Shown: piece by piece, positions 60,701-64,000 of the stretch | Position numbering within the stretch: position 1 is the first letter of the stretch | Layout of the letters: every line of letters starts with the position of its first letter | Assembly (NCBI RefSeq): GCF_042683745.1 | Contig: NZ_JBHUJX010000029.1 | Coordinates: 1-64,000, forward strand | Reading direction: 5' to 3' | Origin: Pseudoneobacillus sp042683745 | GTDB lineage: Bacteria > Bacillota > Bacilli > Bacillales > Cytobacillaceae | DNA: 64,000 nt | The notes under the pieces: generated by a model | The model's database searches: none | The model's input: the letters and a program-made list of their open reading frames with translations, nothing else | Told to the model about the DNA's origin: nothing | Made by a program: the position numbers and the translations under genes

Positions 60701-60806
60701 ATATCAACTAAAACCGGAAGCTTTTAAGTATGAACTTATCTTAATACCTTATATCGGCAGTGCCACATCAGCGAAAAATTTAATTGAGAAATATGATTTC
60801 GAATAG
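57702..60806 (+). CDS. lacZ: Beta-galactosidase, GH2 (LacZ type)
   Basis: A 1034-residue cytoplasmic glycosidase, close in length to E. coli LacZ (1023). Order: sugar-binding jelly roll (about 40-220; SEHSLLVPKNFFEE, PSVWQLQGYGQPHYTD), two immunoglobulin-like domains around the GH2 TIM barrel (about 335-625), and the beta-galactosidase small-chain domain (about 735-1030). Acid/base Glu is in MWSLGNESGFG and the nucleophile Glu in HILCEFAHAMGNGPGGL; GVNRHDHDPDTGR and GGFVWEWIDHGL are GH2 signatures. It supplies free galactose to galK. GAGGTGACG precedes the ATG. About 150 bases separate it from the GcvPB-like gene, so a separate promoter is possible. Confidence 0.95.
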   Translation: MTNKMFTKEDINNQTLLHRNRLNPRTHFISYINEAEALDWNRETASTFQLLNGSWRFFYSEHSLLVPKNFFEETYDSSKWDIIQVPSVWQLQGYGQPHYTDLYYPFPVNPPHVPEKNPIGCYRRDFYLPNDWDGRNIHLCFEGVDSAFHLWINGHEVGFSKGSRLTAEFDITPFIKQGKNTVAVKVYQWSDGSYLEDQDMWWLSGIFRDVYLVSLPNIHVYDFHVTTDLDERYVDAVLNIRANVKNTTMKQQSFTLEYKLIDQHECVSEGIVSKGETIGGTDVKTVTLQTQISTPRKWSAEDPNLYTLLLFLKDGSDQIIEVIPYKIGFRKIEIKDGNLKVNGKTIMFKGVNRHDHDPDTGRTVSFEKMKQDIIMMKQYNINAVRTAHYPNDPRFYDLCDEYGLYVIDETDLETHGFELIGDANRLSSDPEWEAAYVERLERMVERDKNHPSIIMWSLGNESGFGCNFEAMYKRCKELDMTRVVHYEGDRETKATDIFSTMYSSVERIIGFANEQNWEKPHILCEFAHAMGNGPGGLKEYWEAFYQYKRLQGGFVWEWIDHGLRQFTADGEEYFAYGGDFGDDPNNSNFCIDGLIRPDRTPSPGLHQYKKIIEPIAVTASNIEIGELVIENRYDFLSLEHVNLSWNVTSNGKIVESGNYELPYVPAGEKGAICIPFNNKLGISNKECYLNLNFTLKQDTLWAKQGHEIAWAQFILPVGKSRSIEKNSNQNSHPLSIEDNVTEMVIKGSDFEIIFSKVLGTISKWIYQDQTVMLEGPKMNFWRAITDNEMYIVKEWKESYLHLMEHDPKWIEYEQVDEFTVKIRIETNVAPRVLDWGVNGSYEYTIFSNGHIQLAVKGQPYGKLPTTWPKVGLEVKLPVRLAHASWHGRGPWESYPDSKLACKMGHYSMTVNELFFPYVYPQENGNRSDVKWASFHNGVNFGLSAKGKTNMNFSAHYYTKEDIEDAKHLYQLKKRHFITLNIDHQVNGIGSNSCGPGPLPQYQLKPEAFKYELILIPYIGSATSAKNLIEKYDFE

Positions 60807-60816
60807 GGTAGTGAAG

Positions 60817-60847
60817 GCAGTTGTGAATAAATCGCAACTGCTTTTTT
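60817..60847 (+). terminator. Terminator of lacZ
   Basis: GCAGTTG and CAACTGC form a stem followed by six T residues, ending the galactoside locus. Confidence 0.82.
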
Positions 60848-60986
60848 ATTTGGGTTATTTTATAAATATACATATTTGAATTTTGGGATAATTTTGCTAT
60901 CTAAAGTGTCCATAAGTAAGATAATAAACATTTTAATCATTTATTTAGATTAAAGATTTATCAAAAAAAAATATTTATTTATTATG

Positions 60987-61022
60987 TTGCATAATTATTA
61001 ACTCAAAAGTATAATAATTCAG
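60987..61022 (+). promoter_or_regulatory. Promoter of the arg operon with possible ARG boxes
   Basis: TTGCAT (60987-60992), 17-base spacer and TATAAT (61010-61015) form a good sigma-A promoter. TGCATAATTATTAA (60988-61001) and GTATAATAATTCAG (61010-61023) resemble the A/T-rich dyads bound by ArgR/AhrC and overlap both promoter boxes, as expected for arginine repression. Confidence 0.6.
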
Positions 61023-61051
61023 TAATTAGAAAAATTGGGAGTGAACAAGAA

Positions 61052-62089
61052 ATGAAAGCAGCCATTATTGGCGGGACGGGATATAGTTCGATTGAGCTTA
61101 TAAGATTACTGCAAAAACATCCGTATGTTGAAGTGACATCCATTATTTCGAACTCACAAGCTGGAAGCAGCCTTCATATGACATATCCCCATGTTACAAA
61201 CATCATTGATCAATCACTACAGTCATTAAATATACAGGAACTTTGTAAAGAGGTTGAATTGGTCTTCTTGGCGACTCCTTCAGGAATCAGTCAGGAAATT
61301 GCTCCAGAAATAATAGAAACTGGTGTAAAGTGCATTGATCTTTCGGGAGACTTTCGGTTGAAGTCAGCAGAAAGCTACGAATCCTGGTATAAGCATTCAG
61401 CTGCAGAAGAGAAATACTTACATCAAGCGGTTTACGGATTAAGTGAAATTTACGAGGAGAAAATTAAAGCTGCTTCACTTATTGCCAACCCAGGCTGCTA
61501 TCCAACAGCAAGTTTACTTGGATTAATGCCAGTAATAAAAAATAACTTAGTAGACAGTAAGTCTATCATCATTGATGCGAAATCGGGTGTATCTGGAGCA
61601 GGAAGAAGTGTGTCACTAAATACACATTTTGCAGAAGTAAATGAAAACTTAAAAGCTTATAAAATTGGCCAACATCAACATATTCCAGAAATTGAACAAA
61701 CAATTGAGGATGAAACAGGTCAGCTCTCGCCGATCACTTTCACTACACACTTAGTACCAATGACAAGAGGAATTATGTGTACGATTCATGTGAATTTAAT
61801 CGAGTCATTGAATACGTCAGATATCCATCATTTATACAATGAGTTTTATCGAATTCATCCGTTTGTAAGAATTCGTTCCGTAGGGGATTTTCCAGCGACA
61901 AAGGAGGTATATGGAAGTAATTTTTGCGATATCGGATTATATGTGGACGAAAGAACTCGCAGATTAACAATCATTTCTGTTATAGACAATTTAGTAAAAG
62001 GGGCGTCTGGCCAAGCAATACAGAATATGAACATACTTAATGGTTGGGACGTACGTACGGGACTACTAGAAATACCAGTTTATCCATAA
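61052..62089 (+). CDS. argC: N-acetyl-gamma-glutamyl-phosphate reductase
   Basis: A 345-residue NADPH-dependent enzyme of arginine biosynthesis, reducing N-acetylglutamyl phosphate to the semialdehyde. N-terminal nucleotide-binding AAIIGGTGYSSIELIRLL; catalytic Cys in the signature LIANPGCYPTASLLGL; further GVSGAGR and HLVPMTRGIMCTIHV. First gene of the operon argC-argJ-argB. GGGAGTG precedes the ATG. Control by arginine through the overlapping boxes upstream is likely. Confidence 0.96.
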   Translation: MKAAIIGGTGYSSIELIRLLQKHPYVEVTSIISNSQAGSSLHMTYPHVTNIIDQSLQSLNIQELCKEVELVFLATPSGISQEIAPEIIETGVKCIDLSGDFRLKSAESYESWYKHSAAEEKYLHQAVYGLSEIYEEKIKAASLIANPGCYPTASLLGLMPVIKNNLVDSKSIIIDAKSGVSGAGRSVSLNTHFAEVNENLKAYKIGQHQHIPEIEQTIEDETGQLSPITFTTHLVPMTRGIMCTIHVNLIESLNTSDIHHLYNEFYRIHPFVRIRSVGDFPATKEVYGSNFCDIGLYVDERTRRLTIISVIDNLVKGASGQAIQNMNILNGWDVRTGLLEIPVYP

Positions 62090-62103
62090 AGGGGATGATA
62101 AAA

Positions 62104-63330
62104 ATGCAAGTAATGACAAAAGAAAAAATTGTTGTTCTAGAAAATGGGAATGTTACAACACCACAAGGGTTTCAGGCTGGGGGAATACATTGTGGAATCA
62201 AACGGAAAAAATTAGATTTAGGGTATATTTATTCAGCTGTACCGGCAACTGCAGCGGGTGTATATACAACGAATCTCTTCCAAGCGGCACCGCTGCTCGT
62301 CACGCAAAAAAGTATCGAAATAGAAAAAAAGATTCAAGCGATCCTAGTAAACTCAGGAAATGCCAATGCCTGTACTGGTGAACAAGGATGGATCGACGCA
62401 CAGACAATGCAAGCGGAATTTGCGAAAGTTTTAGATATTCCTAATCATTATTTGGCCGTTACTTCGACAGGGGTAATAGGGGTACCACTACCTGTTGGAA
62501 AAATTAAGGACGGTGTGCAGCATATTTTGGAAACTGAACATTTAGGTGCAGATCTTTTTGAACAAGCGATTTTAACGACAGATACTGGGGTGAAAAATAT
62601 AGCTGTACAAATGGAGATTGATGGGAAAACTGTCAGCATCGGTGGGGCAGCAAAAGGCTCCGGGATGATTCATCCGAACATGGCCACAATGCTGGGTTTT
62701 GTCACGACGGATGCAAAAATCGACTACCCAGATTTATGGGATGCACTAAAAAGCATTACGAATCAAACCTTTAATATGATAACGGTAGATGGAGATACGA
62801 GCACAAACGATATGGTTTTAGTCATGGCAAATGGAGAGGCTGAAAATAACAAGCTAACAAAAGACCACCCAAGCTGGAATGTATTTGTGGATGGTTTAAA
62901 GATCGTATGTGAATCGCTTGCGAAGAAGATTGCTAGGGACGGAGAAGGAGCGACTAAACTAGTTGAGGTTCAAGTACAAGGAGCAAAAAATGTAGAAGCA
63001 GCGAGAGCAATCGGTAAAGCGATTATCTCTTCGAATTTAGTTAAAACAGCTATTTATGGGACTGATCCTAACTGGGGCAGAATTATTTGTGCCATAGGCT
63101 ATAGTGGGATTCCGATAGACCCGACACTCGTATCCGTTTCAATCGGTCCATATCTAATGGTTGATAAAGGCTTACCTTGTTTGATGGACGAGGAGGAAGT
63201 CAAAAAATATTTAGAACAAGAAAATATTTATGTATATGTCGACATGAACCAAGGTGATGGGAAAGCAACGGCCTGGGGTTGTGATTTATCCTATGATTAT
63301 ATCAAAATTAATGCATCCTATCGCACATAG
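62104..63330 (+). CDS. argJ: Glutamate N-acetyltransferase / amino-acid acetyltransferase (ArgJ)
   Basis: A 408-residue enzyme recycling the acetyl group from N-acetylornithine to glutamate, and in bifunctional forms also using acetyl-CoA. The self-cleavage site with nucleophile Thr is in GMIHPNMATMLGF; AVLVNSGNANACTG-like motif is seen as AILVNSGNANACTGEQG, and VDGDTSTNDMVLVMANG is typical. The precursor splits into alpha and beta chains at Ala-Thr. ATG 62104 follows AAAGGGGATG; the frame is open into argC up to 62044. Fifteen bases separate it from argC. Confidence 0.96.
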   Translation: MQVMTKEKIVVLENGNVTTPQGFQAGGIHCGIKRKKLDLGYIYSAVPATAAGVYTTNLFQAAPLLVTQKSIEIEKKIQAILVNSGNANACTGEQGWIDAQTMQAEFAKVLDIPNHYLAVTSTGVIGVPLPVGKIKDGVQHILETEHLGADLFEQAILTTDTGVKNIAVQMEIDGKTVSIGGAAKGSGMIHPNMATMLGFVTTDAKIDYPDLWDALKSITNQTFNMITVDGDTSTNDMVLVMANGEAENNKLTKDHPSWNVFVDGLKIVCESLAKKIARDGEGATKLVEVQVQGAKNVEAARAIGKAIISSNLVKTAIYGTDPNWGRIICAIGYSGIPIDPTLVSVSIGPYLMVDKGLPCLMDEEEVKKYLEQENIYVYVDMNQGDGKATAWGCDLSYDYIKINASYRT

Positions 63331-63341
63331 GAGGAAATGGC

Positions 63342-64000
63342 ATGAAAGTCGTTGTTTTGAAGATTGGTGGAAGTGTTCAAGAACAACTGCCAGCTTCATT
63401 TTATAAAAAGATCATTGAGCTTCATGAGTCGAACAGGTGGATGCCTGTAATTGTGCATGGAGGAGGACCTTTAATTTCCTCCTTATTAACATCACTAAAG
63501 ATGGAGACAAAATTTGTCAATGGTCTTCGTGTAACTAGCCAACAAGTATTGGATATCGTGGAAATGGTGTTAAGCGGTTCAGCTAATAAACAACTGGTCC
63601 GTTATTTAATTGAAGCAGGTGGAAAGGCTATTGGTTTAAGTGGGATAGATGGCTTATTGTTAAAGGCCGAACCGATCGAAGGGGCAGAAGAACTTGGATT
63701 TGTGGGTAAAGTCGTGGAAGTGAATACTTCTGTCATTGTTGAAGTCATGAAACAGGGATATATCCCGGTGATTTCACCGGTAGGAATGGATGAAAAAGGT
63801 CAAAGATATAACATTAATGGGGATATGGCAGCATCTGCTATAGCAAATGCCTTAGGAGTGAACCTTTGTTTAATCAGTGATATTCCCGGAATTTATTTAG
63901 ATGATAACAATCAAAGGATCGTATTAGAGGAAATCACTAAGCTTGAGGTTGAAGCAATGATTGAAGACGGACAAATAAAAGGCGGAATGATTCCAAAAGT
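63342..64000 (+). CDS. argB: Acetylglutamate kinase, partial (cut by the right edge)
   Basis: The first 219 residues of an amino-acid kinase family enzyme that phosphorylates N-acetylglutamate. VVVLKIGGSV (phosphate binding), PVIVHGGGPLISSLL, ETKFVNGLRVT, NGDMAASAIANALG and the beginning of IKGGMIPKV are visible; the usual length is about 255 residues, so roughly 40 residues and the stop lie beyond the window. AGGAGG precedes the ATG, 11 bases after argJ. The operon probably continues with further arginine genes. Confidence 0.95.
   Translation, partial: MKVVVLKIGGSVQEQLPASFYKKIIELHESNRWMPVIVHGGGPLISSLLTSLKMETKFVNGLRVTSQQVLDIVEMVLSGSANKQLVRYLIEAGGKAIGLSGIDGLLLKAEPIEGAEELGFVGKVVEVNTSVIVEVMKQGYIPVISPVGMDEKGQRYNINGDMAASAIANALGVNLCLISDIPGIYLDDNNQRIVLEEITKLEVEAMIEDGQIKGGMIPK

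Noticed and set aside
60848..61051. T-box or riboswitch before argC
   Set aside because: No T-box sequence (TGGNACCGCG) or known aptamer core is present; the region is A/T-rich with a promoter and ARG-like boxes.
1..64000. rRNA and tRNA genes
   Set aside because: No conserved rRNA segments or tRNA cloverleaf with CCA-type ends were recognised on either strand by eye; a dedicated scan (tRNAscan-SE, barrnap) would settle this.

Overview
The window looks like chromosome of a low-GC, endospore-forming Bacillaceae bacterium (Bacillus sensu lato). The coding style supports this: strong AGGAGG-type ribosome binding sites, frequent TTG and GTG starts, a dagK-rlmCD neighbour pair as in Bacillus subtilis, a guanine riboswitch before pbuG, a split glycine-decarboxylase-type gene pair, class II galT, a SpoVB-like flippase and a SipW-type signal peptidase. 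I see no rRNA, tRNA, prophage or CRISPR array.

Layout. 1-2.7 kb: a Na+/proline symporter and an APH-fold protein, both on the minus strand. 2.86-5.9 kb: a tight ECF sigma / anti-sigma / two-membrane-protein operon. 6.2-10.3 kb: dagK, rlmCD and a convergent ABC-F gene. 10.3-14.8 kb: poorly characterised membrane and DUF genes (DUF3231, an internally duplicated membrane protein, DUF4256). 15-16.7 kb: pbuG behind a purine riboswitch, with a structured repeat lying between the riboswitch terminator and the gene. 16.8-23 kb: four signalling genes in two convergent pairs (GAF-type histidine kinase plus REC-HD-GYP; CheA-like kinase with a CheC/CheX-like tail plus REC-STAS regulator). 23-39.6 kb: mixed single genes, including a lipoprotein, a Phd-Uma2 fusion, proline dehydrogenase, a SipW-like peptidase, a CgoX/HemY oxidase, M20 and S9 peptidases, a SpoVB-like flippase, a repeat/coiled-coil protein, a CtaA-like protein and a cupin-HD-GYP protein.

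39.9-60.8 kb is one large carbohydrate locus. It contains a YesM/YesN-type two-component system, a CUT1 sugar ABC importer without its own ATPase, an intracellular GH63/MGH-like glycosidase, a ROK repressor, an M24-fold protein that has lost metal ligands, galK-galE-galT, a short-chain dehydrogenase, a divergent GcvPA/GcvPB-like PLP pair and a GH2 beta-galactosidase. Importer, glycosidases and the Leloir enzymes suggest uptake and intracellular breakdown of a galactose-containing glycoside. The M24-like, SDR and GcvP-like proteins are not needed for ordinary lactose or galactose use and probably act on the non-sugar part or on an unusual sugar. This is the best candidate for an undescribed pathway here. 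A/T-rich TTAATTAA motifs recur before the M24, galK, SDR and GcvPA-like genes and are candidate operators for the ROK repressor.

61-64 kb: the start of an arginine biosynthesis operon (argC-argJ-argB, argB cut by the window edge) behind a sigma-A promoter overlapped by possible ARG boxes. Two dispersed repeat families are also present: palindromes with a G5/C5 core but different arms, and a larger multi-hairpin element with a compensatory base change between its two copies.
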